Positions 1-10,498 of a DNA stretch of 64,000 nucleotides are shown in pieces (position 1 is the stretch's first letter; every line of letters starts with the position of its first letter). Origin of the DNA: JAJEFO01 sp965208685 (GTDB lineage Bacteria; Pseudomonadota; Alphaproteobacteria; Rhodobacterales; Rhodobacteraceae); assembly GCA_965208685.1 (NCBI GenBank), contig CBDBPL010000007.1, positions 1,488,001 through 1,552,000 of the forward strand. The letters are read 5' to 3'. Made by a program: the position numbers and the translations under genes. The notes under the pieces are model-generated. The model saw only the letters and a list, made by a program, of their open reading frames with translations. It was not told the DNA's origin and did not search any database.

Positions 1-852
1 CTCCAGTTGGGATGCCATCGAGGCGGCGTAGTCCTGGCGTATCGCCTCCAGCTCCGCGTTCAATTTCTCGCTCAGCCGGGTCGGCTTTCCAGTCTTCATG
101 GAAAATCTCTCCTTTCAGGCGCCAGCGTTCGCCGGTCTCAGGGTCCTGGGCGGTCAGGTAGGCCTTGCCAACGCGGGGCAGGTCGAAACCGGCGTCGGCA
201 AGGGCTTCGAGCATGCTGGCGCGGTCGGTGATCAGGCCTACACTGTGATCTGGTCCAGGATCCACGCATGCAGCTCGTCGCGGCCATGCGCGCGCGTTGG
301 GGCCCCGATGGTGTCGCGCGCACCCTGGGCGCGCCCCAGCTCCATCGGATCGGCCCAGCCATGGCGCTGGTTCATCAGGTCGCGCAGGCTGTCATAGGCG
401 TCCTGGTAGCCCGGTGGTGCGATATTCAGGCTGCGCCCCTTGGTCAGCTCCAGGCGCGGGGTACAGAAGTGCAGCTCGACGCGATCCTAGTGGCTGTGGC
501 GAACCCAGAGCATGTCATATTGCTCGCCGTCCAGCCCGGCAAAGGCGAGCTGTTCGAAGTCGCCCATCACCTCGGCCTGCTGGGCTTCGCTCGGCGCGTC
601 CTCGGCGGCAAAGCTGATCACGCCCGCGCGGTAGGTCCATTGGTGGCGGCTGGCGTCGATCAACGCCTCGGTGCGGCTGGGATCGTCGCGCAGCACCTCG
701 GGCAAGGGATCGCGCGTCACCATCAAGGGCTGGCCATCGGCATCGCGGATCAGGTCGCGGTTGCCGTCATAGGCCAGCACGCACTCGGCCACCAGATACC
801 CAATCGGCCCCGCGCCCGCGCCTTTGCCATTGGGGAAGAACTTGATCAGCAC
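1..852 (-). pseudogene. MobA/VirD2-type relaxase pseudogene, runs off the left edge
   Basis: Reads as the N-terminal and middle part of a plasmid/ICE mobilisation relaxase, which nicks oriT and carries the strand during conjugation. The intact part starts at 852 and runs 121 codons to an in-frame TAG at 487-489. This stop falls inside the metal-binding histidine motif: WVRHSH lies just before it, and the third histidine of a following ELHF sits just after. The same frame then continues with recognisable relaxase sequence (TPRLELTKGRSLNIAPPGYQ) to a TAG at 238-240. There a frame change of one or two bases is needed to continue into GLITDRASMLEALADAGF and on to the window edge. Two independent lesions make it non-functional unless the stop is suppressed. 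It overlaps the MobC-like gene by 7 bp, the usual mobC-mobA order. Confidence 0.8.
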
Positions 853-1241
853 CGCCGCGCCTCTTCGATGAGTTGAGCAAGCTGGCGTTCGATCACCAAT
901 TGGCGACGGGCGATAGTCAGGCTGTCGAGGTCGGTGCGGCCCACCAGCATCGCGCGGTTCAGCCAGCGCGCGATCTTGTTGAGGTTGCCGTCGATGCGCC
1001 CCACGGCCAGCACCTGCGCCGGGTCGACGCGCGGCACCGGCTTGCCGCGGCGCGCCTCAGTCAGCCCGAGCGCCTCGCGCAAGAGCGTCGCGGCGGGCAG
1101 GCCTGCGGCCTCGGCCTTGGCGCGCAGCTGGACCCTTTCGATGGCCGTACAACGGAAGACAAAGGTCTCCGTCAGCGGCTCCTTTGCGCGGGGTTGCCCG
1201 CGCTGGTGGGGTTCGAAGGGGAGGCTTGCCGCCCCTCGCAA
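846..1241 (-). CDS. MobC-like plasmid mobilisation (relaxosome accessory) protein
   Basis: 131-residue basic protein. MobC proteins help the relaxase recognise and melt oriT. The sequence has the family's typical features: a ribbon-like start (TETFVFRCTAIERVQLRAKA), a helical segment (AGLPAATLLREALGL) and the characteristic RIDGNLNKIARWLNRA stretch in the second half. The start is uncertain: the open frame begins at a TTG at 1241, and no in-frame ATG lies upstream of the conserved part. It overlaps the relaxase pseudogene downstream, so it is probably a leftover of the same module. It may still be expressed but has no functional partner here. Confidence 0.65.
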   Translation of the reverse strand: MRGAASLPFEPHQRGQPRAKEPLTETFVFRCTAIERVQLRAKAEAAGLPAATLLREALGLTEARRGKPVPRVDPAQVLAVGRIDGNLNKIARWLNRAMLVGRTDLDSLTIARRQLVIERQLAQLIEEARRC

Positions 1242-1406
1242 GGTCCCGTGTCAGAAGCGCCAGCGTATGACATGGGTCGCCTTGCTGTTTCCTCAGACCG
1301 CATGGCGGTTCTCCCCCACAGTCGGGACAACATCTAGCGGAAAACGCGATGCGCACTTCATCTGACGCGTCGCAAAGGACGCGATGCGGGGTGCAGAAGA
1401 CGCGGT

Positions 1407-2144
1407 TTATTCGCCATCCTGCGCCTGACGGATGACATCCCGCAGAAGACGCAACTGCGCCTGCCATTCCGCGCTGCCCGCAGGGGCCGGTGTTCGCGCC
1501 GGAAGCCAGAAGCCCAGATGATGCTCATGCGGTGACAGGGGCAAGCTGCGCTCCAGCGTGGCCATACCTTCTCGGGCCAACCGTGCATCCCAGTCCCGGA
1601 CAAAGCAGATGCCCCTCGGGACGAAGACCAGCTCCGAGCGAGTTCCGCCGGATTGCCCTTCATCGGGCAAATCCGGCGCGGACCCGCGCCCGTGTTCTTT
1701 TCTAAGTTCTTGTTCTCTGTTCGGGGGGCGATCCTGTCCCCCTTTGCTGGACAGGTCTGTCCCGCTTTGCGGATAGGATTGTTCCCCTTTCGCGCGGCTA
1801 AGCGGGACAACCTTGTCCCCCTCTCGGCGGCGATCTGTGGCCCGCCGCATGGCCGCCTTGGTCGGGCGGTAGCGCGAGGATTTCCCCTTATTGGTCCCGC
1901 GCTCCACGGTCATGTAACCAGCCGCCTCGACCTTGTTCAGCGCCCGTTTGACCGACTTGGTGTGCTTGCCGATAGCCGCACCGATGGTCTCGAAAGACGG
2001 GCGACTCTCGCCGGTTTCATGATCGGCATGAGCCAGCGCGAGGCATAGCGCCACGCGCAGGGCGTTGTCGTCCAGCTCATGGTCCGTGACCATCTCAAGA
2101 AGGTATTGCAGCTTGATCCTGCAGAAGGGCAGAAGCTCAGACAT
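1407..2144 (-). CDS. Helix-turn-helix domain protein of a mobile element, replication-initiator-like
   Basis: 245 residues. The N-terminal 90 residues form a winged-helix/HTH region (ALAHADHETGESRPSFETIG, then AIGKHTKSVKRALNKVEAAG) of the kind found in plasmid and integrative-element proteins next to mob genes. The middle is low-complexity and charged, and the C-terminal 60 residues are aromatic-rich (LGFWLPARTPAP). A purine-rich GGGAGGGG lies just upstream of the ATG at 2144. Position and orientation make it part of the mobilisation remnant with the MobC-like gene. It may control replication or transfer, but the sequence does not prove which. Confidence 0.55.
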   Translation of the reverse strand: MSELLPFCRIKLQYLLEMVTDHELDDNALRVALCLALAHADHETGESRPSFETIGAAIGKHTKSVKRALNKVEAAGYMTVERGTNKGKSSRYRPTKAAMRRATDRRREGDKVVPLSRAKGEQSYPQSGTDLSSKGGQDRPPNREQELRKEHGRGSAPDLPDEGQSGGTRSELVFVPRGICFVRDWDARLAREGMATLERSLPLSPHEHHLGFWLPARTPAPAGSAEWQAQLRLLRDVIRQAQDGE

Positions 2145-2360
2145 CGACCCCTCCCGCGATTGCGATCCCGGGCGCGATCTGGTATCCAGTCAGAGCAAAC
2201 TTTTCGATTTGGCCGTTGACGCGGGTGCCAGCCCAGTCAGCGGCCTTTCGGTTTCTGGGGTCCCTGAAACGGTTCGCCAAAGGCTCGAAAAGCCCAATCA
2301 AATCAAGGGGTGGGTTTTTCCGGTTCGCCAGCGCAAGCCGTTGATTTCCCTTACCCCGCG

Positions 2361-2515
2361 CAGCCCTGCACGGCTTTCACACCATTCCCGGAGTGCGGTT
2401 GCCTTTGCGGAGCCAGTGAGCAGGGCAGTGGCGGAGTGTGACCGTATCGAACGGTCAGTTGCATTCACTTCAAGAGAGCCTTCCTGTCCCCAATGGTCGA
2501 AGGCGGCCCAGACTG
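2361..2515 (-). pseudogene. Fragment of a class V aminotransferase gene, paralogue of the gene at 13303-14502
   Basis: On the minus strand this stretch encodes VWAAFDHWGQEGSLEVNAT followed by TALLTGSAKATALREWCE. It matches the internal part of the aminotransferase at 13303-14502 (VWAAFEHWGMEGPLEVNA, TALLTGSAKATALREWCE) with scattered substitutions. Homology stops abruptly on both sides. About 50 codons of a roughly 400-codon gene remain, so it is dead. The rest of 2145-2928 shows no gene I can support. Confidence 0.8.
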
Positions 2516-2928
2516 TCAGCGGTGAATTCGCACGGCGGGACTTCGGCGCTTGGCCTCAGCGCTTTTACCAGAATCGCTTCCTTTCCCTTCGTACGGCTCC
2601 TATCGTGCGACTCCGGTCGTGGGGCTTCTGTCGTCTGTGCCGTCCGGCTGAGATCGACGGCAGATGCGGCGCGCTCCTCATTCCGCGGCGCATGCCGCAC
2701 CCCTCTTCCAGGGCGGACAGGATTCCATCGAGGAAGCGCAAGGTCTTGGTGCCGGCATCAGGTCCCAACGGGCGTGCCGCTGCGACGGCAACGGCTCGCA
2801 TCTTCACTTGGCGGGCGTCCGCGGTTCGGGCTGCCCATCATCCGCCGAAATGTTCCGGCGCTGCGCGATACGACCCCTGGCATCTCCAGCGAGGACGAAA
2901 CGCGGTCGCGGGCTCTTGCCGCCGCGTC

Positions 2929-4002
2929 TCAGGTGCGGGATGGACTTGCGTAGGCGCTGTTCAGGCTTCGTCGCAGATCGGCGATGAAGCCATCCGTGAT
3001 CTTCGCGTCGTGGGCGATCGAGTGCCAGAGCCCGACCTGGTTCACGTATTCCCGCATCGTTCGGAGACCGTGCTCGAGCTGGTCCCAGGTCAGCCCCATC
3101 GCCTCCGGGCGTATGTCGAGGCCGATGCCGGAGATCGTGTCCAGCATTTCCTCGGTTCCCTGTTCGTGGAGCATCGACCCGACGATGACGCCGAGTCCGA
3201 CCGGCTGGCCATGGAGGAACTTCTTTCCGGTCAGCGCCTCCAGAGTGTAGAACAGGAAGTGGTCCGTCCCCTCGATGTGGCGGGGGCACCACCCGGCGCC
3301 GTGATAGCTCGTGCCCCATTTCAGTCCGTCGACCAGGGTCTCGATTCCCCGATCGTTCATCGCGCGGATGTTGTCCACGTTCTCGACAATGGCCCGCACC
3401 TTGGCGAGAGACTGCCTGGCGAGGCCCTCGTCATAGCGCCATTTTTCCTCGATCCTGCCCTCTCGTTCAGCATACCGCCAGTCGAGAACACCGGTGTGGA
3501 AGCACAGCACGTCCCCGATCCCGGACCAGTTGAGCGCAGGCGGACAGGCCGCAAGAACGTCGTAGTCGACATAGATCGCCTGCGGTACGGCCCAGCCGGT
3601 GTAGACCACCTTGCCGTCGACCCGAACCCCCGCACGCTGCCCGTAGACGGCGTTGACCGAGAGCGCTGTCGGGGCCTGGAACAGCGGAACGTCGAGGCAC
3701 CAGGCGAAGTACTTGGCGACGTCGAGCGCCTGGCCGCCTCCCAGTCCCACGATGGCCCGCACCTCTCCAAGTGCGGCGACGTCGCGTTCCAGGTCGGCCC
3801 GCTCGATCGATCCGCAGAAATACGCGCGGCAGCCGGCGCCCGCGAAGTGGCGTCCGAACATTGGCCAGAGGTCGTTCATCGTGACCACCAGGAAGGGTGG
3901 ATTGACGAAGTCCCGAAACTCCTTGAGCAGCCCCCTGCCGAAGACGGTGGGAAAGCCGCAGGCCAGATCATGGCCTTGCCCGTCAGCGAGATCGAGTTTC
4001 AT
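2929..4002 (-). CDS. Iron-containing alcohol dehydrogenase, glycerol-1-phosphate dehydrogenase-like (paralogue 1)
   Basis: 357 residues, normal for the AraM/EgsA (G1PDH) branch of metal-dependent alcohol dehydrogenases, which reduce or oxidise polyol-type substrates with NAD(P). The nucleotide-binding motif IVGLGGGQALDVAKYFAW is near residue 85. Likely metal ligands are the Asp of SGIGDVLCF, the His of IEGTDHFLFY and the His of FLHGQPVGLG. It closely resembles the gene at 7629-8672 over its whole length. It lies downstream of the SDR gene after a 109-bp gap with only a weak ribosome site, so it may be the last gene of that operon or separately expressed. The true substrate is unknown; the family name should not be read as evidence for archaeal-type lipid synthesis. 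Confidence 0.8.
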   Translation of the reverse strand: MKLDLADGQGHDLACGFPTVFGRGLLKEFRDFVNPPFLVVTMNDLWPMFGRHFAGAGCRAYFCGSIERADLERDVAALGEVRAIVGLGGGQALDVAKYFAWCLDVPLFQAPTALSVNAVYGQRAGVRVDGKVVYTGWAVPQAIYVDYDVLAACPPALNWSGIGDVLCFHTGVLDWRYAEREGRIEEKWRYDEGLARQSLAKVRAIVENVDNIRAMNDRGIETLVDGLKWGTSYHGAGWCPRHIEGTDHFLFYTLEALTGKKFLHGQPVGLGVIVGSMLHEQGTEEMLDTISGIGLDIRPEAMGLTWDQLEHGLRTMREYVNQVGLWHSIAHDAKITDGFIADLRRSLNSAYASPSRT

Positions 4003-4111
4003 CGGGCAAGTCGCTCAGGTTGTGCGGGCGAAGGCGAGCGCCGACATTGCGCGGCAAGGAGCCGACGGCCCGCCGCCGTTCCGGCACAACGGATTTCGCG
4101 TGCGGGCTCCA

Positions 4112-4882
4112 TCAGTAGGTCGCGCTCAACCCGCCGTCGACGCAGAGCGCCTGGCCAGTGATGTAGCGGGCGCTTTCGGAAAGCAGGAAGACGAAAGCTC
4201 CGGCGCAGTCCTCCGGCGTTCCCGGGCGGCGGAGCGGAATGCGACCCGCGTCGATGTAGTGGATCCTGAAGTCGTCCGTTTCGTGCTCGTGCGCGCCGTC
4301 TTCGGTGAATGCCATCCGGGTATCGACAAAGCCCGGGGCGACCGCGTTGACGCGGATCCCCTCGGCTCCGAAATCGACGGCCATGGAACGCGTCAGCATG
4401 TAGAGCCCGCCCTTCGCGGCGGCATAGGCGGCGGAACGCGGCACTCCGAAAAAGGCCTGGGTCGACAGCGTGTTGACGATGGCCGGGGCGGTCGACCGCC
4501 GAAGCAGCGGCAAGGCTGCGCGGGTGACCCTGAGAGCGCCGGTGAGGTTGACGTCGAGCACCTCGGCGAAGCGGTGATCGGTAACGGTCCCCGATGCGCC
4601 GATGTCCAGGATCGCGGCATTGTTGACGAGACCGTCCAGGGCGGGCCAGTCGGGGACGGAGGCGAGGGCCTTGGCTACGCTCCGCGGATGGCCGATGTCG
4701 ATCGGGTGATGCCTCAGGCGTCCCGAACGGTTTCCGAGGCTCTCCGCGGCCGCGGCAAGAGCCTCGCCATCCGAATCGGTGGCCAGCACTTCGCCGTCCG
4801 CGTCGAGACAGGCGCGGACGACGGCAAGGCCGATTCCGCGTGCCGCTCCCGTGACGATGATGCGCCGGCCCTCAAGTCTCAT
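4112..4882 (-). CDS. SDR-family NAD(P)-dependent oxidoreductase
   Basis: 256-residue classical short-chain dehydrogenase. The Rossmann motif IIVTGAARGIGLAVV is at the N-terminus, NNAAI is near residue 87, and the catalytic Tyr and Lys are in SAAYAAAKGGL. The C-terminus ends in the typical GQALCVDGGLS. I chose the ATG at 4882 because it directly precedes the Rossmann strand; an in-frame extension upstream overlaps the SelA-like gene without homology. It overlaps that gene by 11 bp, so the two are translationally coupled. It probably oxidises or reduces a polyol or sugar-derived intermediate of this operon. Confidence 0.88.
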   Translation of the reverse strand: MRLEGRRIIVTGAARGIGLAVVRACLDADGEVLATDSDGEALAAAAESLGNRSGRLRHHPIDIGHPRSVAKALASVPDWPALDGLVNNAAILDIGASGTVTDHRFAEVLDVNLTGALRVTRAALPLLRRSTAPAIVNTLSTQAFFGVPRSAAYAAAKGGLYMLTRSMAVDFGAEGIRVNAVAPGFVDTRMAFTEDGAHEHETDDFRIHYIDAGRIPLRRPGTPEDCAGAFVFLLSESARYITGQALCVDGGLSATY

Positions 4883-6076
4883 GGCTGTCGCCCCGCCATG
4901 CCTGCGCAGCGGCTTCCCGCGCGGCCTTTGCGTCACTCCAGCCGATGCGGCAGCCGTCGCGCTGGTCGCGAAAGCGCGCCGCCTCCGCACGGATGGCAGC
5001 GGCAACCTTCTTCGCCTCTGAATCTGTGAGATTGCAGGGATCGAGGTATATTTCCTGCCGCTCGATCAGGTCGTCCCGCACCGCGATCCGAGGCGACCGC
5101 GATCCGAGACGGCCGGCGAGCTCCCAGGCGTTGAACCCGGCAGCGCGGGGATCGACGGCGATCCGGACCCGCGTGATCGGGTTGCCGGTCCAGTCGGCAT
5201 GGCGCGCAAGCGCAAGCCCGGGGATGTCGGCCAGTTCCTGCATCAGCGAGTCGACCCGCGTCTCCTCGGTCGCCCGCGCCGCGACGTGGTCCCGGGCCTC
5301 CCACAGCTCCAGGGCGGCCATCGCGCCGACGACGCTTTCCTTGCCGGCTTTCATGGTGCGTCCGATGCCCCTGTGCTGAAGATAGGTTGCACGGACCAGG
5401 TCCGAGGTGCCCGCCACCACTCCGCTTGTGATGCCCTGGAGAAACTTGTGCCCCGAGTAGATCGCCGCGGCGGCACCGAGCGCGACGGGGCCGCGCAGGT
5501 CGTGTTCGGACGCCATGTCGACGATCACGGGCACGCCATGTTCGCGGCAAGTCGCGATGAACACGTCAAGCGGCAGTTCGTTCTCACGCACCGTGTGGTG
5601 CGACACGACATACATCGCGGCGGCCGCGCCCCGCTCGAGCGCCGCGCGCAGATGCCAGGTCTCGCAGGCCGCAGCGGTGCCGACCGGCACCACCTTCGCG
5701 CCGGCAATGCGAATCGCCTGGTCGACCGGCGCACCGTAGTTCACCATGTGACCCATGGACAGGAGCACGCGCCGTTCGCCGACGACCCGGGGCAGCGCCT
5801 CTATCCTGGCAATGTCCGTCCCCGTCAGGCAGGCGGCGACGGTCTGGCTCATGGCCGCCGCTGCGCAGGCGGTGACGCAGCCTGCCGCAGCGCCGGTCGC
5901 CCGAGCTATGACCGAGCTCGCCCGCGCCTGCAGTTCGTCCATCTCGACGAACTCCCCGAGGATGCCGCCTACGGAAGCGCGCACTTCGGGCGCCACGCGC
6001 GACGCGCCGATGCCGGTCATCGTGCCGGAGGCGTTGATGACAGGCGTGAGGCTCCAGCGCAGGAAGGGATCTTCGC

Positions 6077-6080
<4 letters not shown>
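4872..6080 (-). CDS. SelA-like PLP-dependent enzyme (aminotransferase class V fold; candidate ammonia lyase)
   Basis: 402 residues, start GTG at 6080 inside a GTGA overlap with the ATPase stop. It belongs to the SelA/DgaE group of PLP enzymes, which perform beta-elimination or related chemistry. The N-terminus has the family's INASGTMTGIGASRVAPEV block. The PLP-binding lysine is most likely in YSGHKFLQGITSGVVAG (about residue 210), after the acidic IVDMASEHDL segment. A RidA-family gene in the same operon fits a reaction that releases an enamine/imine, as DgaE-type D-glucosaminate-6-phosphate ammonia-lyases do. Alternative activities such as aldolase or racemase cannot be excluded. Confidence 0.75.
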
Positions 6081-7122
<1,042 letters not shown>

Positions 7123-7126
<4 letters not shown>

Positions 7127-7632
7127 GTCTCGGAGCTCCAACCGGGCAGGATGGAGACGACGGCCTCGATCTCGACGGTGATGTTTCCGGGCAGCGAGCT
7201 CATGCCTACCGCCGTGCGCGCGTGGCGCCCCCGCGGCCCGAAGACATTGCAGAACAGGTCCGAGCATCCGTTCAGGACCGCCGGGTGATCCACGAACCCA
7301 GGCGCCGCGTTCACCATGCCGAAGACCCGCCTGACCTGCACGACATGGTCGAGCGACCCAAGAAGCTCACGCATGGCGGCGATCAGCACCAGGCCGGCGC
7401 GGTGGGCGTGATGGTTCGCGTCCTCGACGCCCACCTCCGCTCCGACCTTGCCCGTCGCCAGTGCGCCGTCCTCCAGGACCGGCCCCTGGCCCGAGAGAAA
7501 GAGAGTGGTTCCGTCAATGGAGCCGAGATCGAAGTTTCCGACCGGCGCCGGAACCTGCGGCAAGATCAGCCCCATGCGTGCAAGCCGCATCTCGGGCGTC
7601 GCATCGACGATTTCGTCCAGACTGGATGTCAT
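7123..7632 (-). CDS. RidA family (YjgF/UK114) protein
   Basis: 169 residues, RidA-like fold of the variant with a longer N-terminus. RidA proteins hydrolyse reactive enamine/imine products of PLP enzymes, releasing ammonia. Recognisable parts are LFLSGQGPVLEDG, the helix after HHAHRAGLVLIAAMRELLG, VNAAPGFVDHPAVLNGCSDL, and the closing GRHARTAVGMSSLPGNITVEIEA, where the family's substrate-binding Arg lies. Coupled by 4-bp overlaps on both sides. Its presence beside the SelA-like gene supports an elimination reaction in this pathway. Confidence 0.85.
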
Positions 7633-8672
7633 CGGGCAAACGCCTCCTCGATCCTGTTCTTCGCGCCGTTCAGGAACGTGTCCGTCACGTCGAAGTCATG
7701 CGCGATGCCGTAGGGCAGGCCCTCACGGTTCACGAAGTTTCTCAAGCCCCGCATGGACGCGAACACGTCCTCCCAGGTCACGTCCATTGTAGACGGGCGG
7801 ATGTCGACGCCCAGATGCACGACCGCCGCCAGAAGCTCCTCGGCACGCTTTCCATGCATCATCGCTCCGAGGACCAGGCCGAGACACACCGCCTGCCCAT
7901 GGATGAACCCCTTTCCCGTGCGGGCTTCGAGAGCGTAGAATATGTAGTGCTCGACTCCCTCGACGTGACGCGGGTTCCAGCCGGCCCCGTGAAACGACGC
8001 GCCGCCCCATCTCAGAGCATCCACCAGCAGCTCGATCCCTCGCCGGCTCAACGCCTTGATCTCTTCAAGCTCTCCCAACGCCGCCTCGGCTTTCGACAGA
8101 GATATCTGCGCAAGGCCGGAGTCGTAAGGCCAGCACGCCTCGCACGTTCCCTGCGCTTCGGCATGGCGCCAGTCCATGACTGCGGTGATGAAGCAGAACA
8201 CGTCGCCCACGCCACCAACGTTCAGCGCACGCGGCGCTGCCTCGATGATGTCGAGATCGATATAGACCGTTTCCGGCACCGCCCAGCCCACGTACTTCAC
8301 GACGCCGTTTTCGCGCACGGCCGATCGGTGACCGAAGACCGCGTCGACCGAAAGCGATGTCGGAAACTGGAAGAGCGGCAGGTCGAGACGCCACGCGAAG
8401 TACTTTGCGGCGTCGAGTGCCTGCCCGCCGCCCAGCCCGACGACCGAGGCTGATTGCGCGAGCCGGGGCAGGTCGGCCTCGAGCACGCTCCGCTCCATCG
8501 ACCGCACGACGTAGGGTTCGGTGACCGTCGGCAGAGCGTCGCGGAACAGGGGCCAGAGATCCTCCATCGTGACCACCAGCATCTTCTCGCGCACGAAGTT
8601 CGGCGCCTCGGCCAGCAGGTTCCGGCCGAACACGGTCGAGAACTGCGCGATGTCGGTTTCCTTGAGCGCCAT
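7629..8672 (-). CDS. Iron-containing alcohol dehydrogenase, glycerol-1-phosphate dehydrogenase-like (paralogue 2)
   Basis: 347 residues, same family as the gene at 2929-4002. Nucleotide-binding motif VVGLGGGQALDAAKYFAWRL; likely metal ligands in VGGVGDVFCF, VEGVEHYIFY and GFIHGQAVCLG. It sits between the permease gene (3-bp gap) and the RidA gene (4-bp overlap), so it belongs to the operon. Having two related dehydrogenases in one locus suggests either two steps or two stereoisomers of the substrate. Confidence 0.85.
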   Translation of the reverse strand: MALKETDIAQFSTVFGRNLLAEAPNFVREKMLVVTMEDLWPLFRDALPTVTEPYVVRSMERSVLEADLPRLAQSASVVGLGGGQALDAAKYFAWRLDLPLFQFPTSLSVDAVFGHRSAVRENGVVKYVGWAVPETVYIDLDIIEAAPRALNVGGVGDVFCFITAVMDWRHAEAQGTCEACWPYDSGLAQISLSKAEAALGELEEIKALSRRGIELLVDALRWGGASFHGAGWNPRHVEGVEHYIFYALEARTGKGFIHGQAVCLGLVLGAMMHGKRAEELLAAVVHLGVDIRPSTMDVTWEDVFASMRGLRNFVNREGLPYGIAHDFDVTDTFLNGAKNRIEEAFAR

Positions 8673-8675
8673 TTC

Positions 8676-9533
8676 CTATCCCTTCACCGCGCCGAGGGTC
8701 AGGCCCTTGACGATGTGCCTTTGCGCGACGATGGCGAACAGCAGCACCGGGATGATGGCGATGATGGAAGCCGCGGTCATGGCGCCCCAGTCAAGCGCCG
8801 CGTAGCCCCGGAAGCTGGTGACGCCAAGAGTCACGGTCTGAGCCTTCGAGAATGTCAGGCCGAGCGCGATTGCCAGCTCGTTCCAGATCCAGATGGCGTT
8901 GAGGATGGCGGTGGCAACCATGCCCGGCATTGTGCAGGGAACGTAGATCCGTGTCAGTATCTGCCAGTTGGACGCGCCCTCGATCCGCGCGGCCTCGTCG
9001 ATCGCCGGATCGATCTCCCGGAAGAACGAGCTCAGAAGCCAGATCGACAAGGGAAGCACATGGACCTGGTACATGAGCGCGAGACCTGCATGGGTGTCGT
9101 AGAGCCCTGTCCACTGGTACAGCGAGAACATCGGCAGGACGAACAGGAATTCGGGAAGCATGTACGCGAGAATGAGCCAGACGCCGACGATGTCCCGCCC
9201 CCGCACCTTCATGCGCGCGATTGCATAGGCGGCGGGGATGGCGATCGCGAGCGACAGCGTGACGCCGGCCGCCGTGACGATCACCGAGTTCAGGAAGGTG
9301 TGCCTGAACGTCTCGTGCGTCCACAGCTTCAGGTAATTTGCGACCGTCGGGTCGAAGATCCAGAGCGGCGGGCTCGCCAGTCCGTCGCGCTTGGACTTGA
9401 GCGAAGTGACCAGCACCCAGTATACTGGAAACAGGCTGAAGAGCACCATCGCGCCGCTGAAGAGATAGGCCCATCCAAGCGACAGTCGCGCACCGATTCG
9501 CCCGCTGAGGGGAAGTGCAGAATTGGCGCTCAT
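8676..9533 (-). CDS. ABC sugar-type permease, MalG/UgpE family
   Basis: 285 residues with six predicted membrane segments, starting with LGWAYLFSGAMVLFSLFPVYWVL-like hydrophobic sequence. The cytoplasmic EAA loop, which contacts the ATPase, is at EAARIEGASNWQILTRIYVP. It overlaps the upstream permease gene by 4 bp (ATGA). Family 1 carbohydrate importers use two such permeases as a heterodimer. Confidence 0.92.
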   Translation of the reverse strand: MSANSALPLSGRIGARLSLGWAYLFSGAMVLFSLFPVYWVLVTSLKSKRDGLASPPLWIFDPTVANYLKLWTHETFRHTFLNSVIVTAAGVTLSLAIAIPAAYAIARMKVRGRDIVGVWLILAYMLPEFLFVLPMFSLYQWTGLYDTHAGLALMYQVHVLPLSIWLLSSFFREIDPAIDEAARIEGASNWQILTRIYVPCTMPGMVATAILNAIWIWNELAIALGLTFSKAQTVTLGVTSFRGYAALDWGAMTAASIIAIIPVLLFAIVAQRHIVKGLTLGAVKG

Positions 9534-10411
9534 CGCCCTGCCTCCCCGCGACGCTGGAGCATCTGCAGCGAGAGGGCGACGGCGAGGATCAATAGCGAGA
9601 ACAGGACCATCGTCGCCATCGCCTTGCCGATCTGCTGATAGCTGTACGCGGTGCGGTACACGAATGTCTGAACGACCTCGGTTGCCAGTCCCGGGCCTCC
9701 GACGGTCGTGCCGAAGACGATGTCGAAGACCTTCAGCGTGTCGATGGCGCGTATGATGACGACGGTCACGAGCAGCGAGCGCAGCATCGGAAGCTTGATG
9801 CGCCAGAAGATCGTGAATTCGCTCGCGCCCTCGACCCTTGCGGCATCGATCGGGTCAACCGGCAGTCCGCGCAGGCCTGCCAGCATGATGATGAAGACGA
9901 AGCCTGTCTGCCACCACACGTCGACGGCAACAATGGACGGCATCGCGGTCGCGGCCGCTCCGTAAAACGCGGACGGGCCTAGTCCGAGCGCGCCGAGAAT
10001 GTGGTTCACGATGCCGAGAAACGGGTCGAACATGACCTTCGACATCAGCGCGACGACGATGCCGGACACCATGAGCGGCAACATAATGAGCGCGCGAAGA
10101 AGATCGGTGCGGATCGCCAGCTTGTCGACCTGCACGGCCAGATAGAAGCCGAGCGCGACCTCGACGCCCGTCGCGGCTGAGGCGAAGACAATCGTGTTCC
10201 GCATTACCGTCCAGAACTCGGCATCCGCGAGCAGGTCCGCGTAGTTGGCCATGCCCACGTAGTCCAGCTGGCTGCCCCAGTTCCAGTTGGTGAACGACAC
10301 GGCAAGGCCGAAGCCGACCGGATAGAGCGACGTGAACGCGAGCGCGAGAAGGCAGGGGAGAATGAACCAGAAGGCCGAAGCGTCGCCGAATCTCCTGGCT
10401 GCAGACGGCAT
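9530..10411 (-). CDS. ABC sugar-type permease, MalF/UgpA family
   Basis: 293 residues, six membrane helices, first at about residues 14-35 (FILPCLLALAFTSLYPVGF). The EAA loop is DAARVEGASEFTIFWRIKLP. Heterodimer partner of the following permease. An 87-bp gap containing a strong hairpin separates it from the upstream solute-binding-protein gene. Confidence 0.92.
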   Translation of the reverse strand: MPSAARRFGDASAFWFILPCLLALAFTSLYPVGFGLAVSFTNWNWGSQLDYVGMANYADLLADAEFWTVMRNTIVFASAATGVEVALGFYLAVQVDKLAIRTDLLRALIMLPLMVSGIVVALMSKVMFDPFLGIVNHILGALGLGPSAFYGAAATAMPSIVAVDVWWQTGFVFIIMLAGLRGLPVDPIDAARVEGASEFTIFWRIKLPMLRSLLVTVVIIRAIDTLKVFDIVFGTTVGGPGLATEVVQTFVYRTAYSYQQIGKAMATMVLFSLLILAVALSLQMLQRRGEAGR

Positions 10412-10457
10412 TCTGGCTCCCGCGTTGAAGGATCTGGGGCATGGTGACGGAAACTGT

Positions 10458-10486
10458 CCCGGGCCGCAATCCGGTTGCGGCCCGGG
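10458..10486. promoter_or_regulatory. Intercistronic hairpin between solute-binding-protein and permease genes
   Basis: Perfect 12-bp inverted repeat (CCCGGGCCGCAA, 5-nt loop, TTGCGGCCCGGG), about 15 bp downstream of the binding-protein stop on the minus strand. No T-run follows, so it is more likely an mRNA-protecting or partially terminating stem that raises binding-protein over permease expression, as known for malE-malF, than a full terminator. Confidence 0.7.
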
Positions 10487-10498
10487 GCGCGAGGAGGA

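Noticed and set aside
2065..4161. 698-codon plus-strand open frame
   Set aside because: It lies opposite the minus-strand dehydrogenase gene and the aminotransferase fragment, has no domain pattern, and is explained by GC-rich third-position bias.
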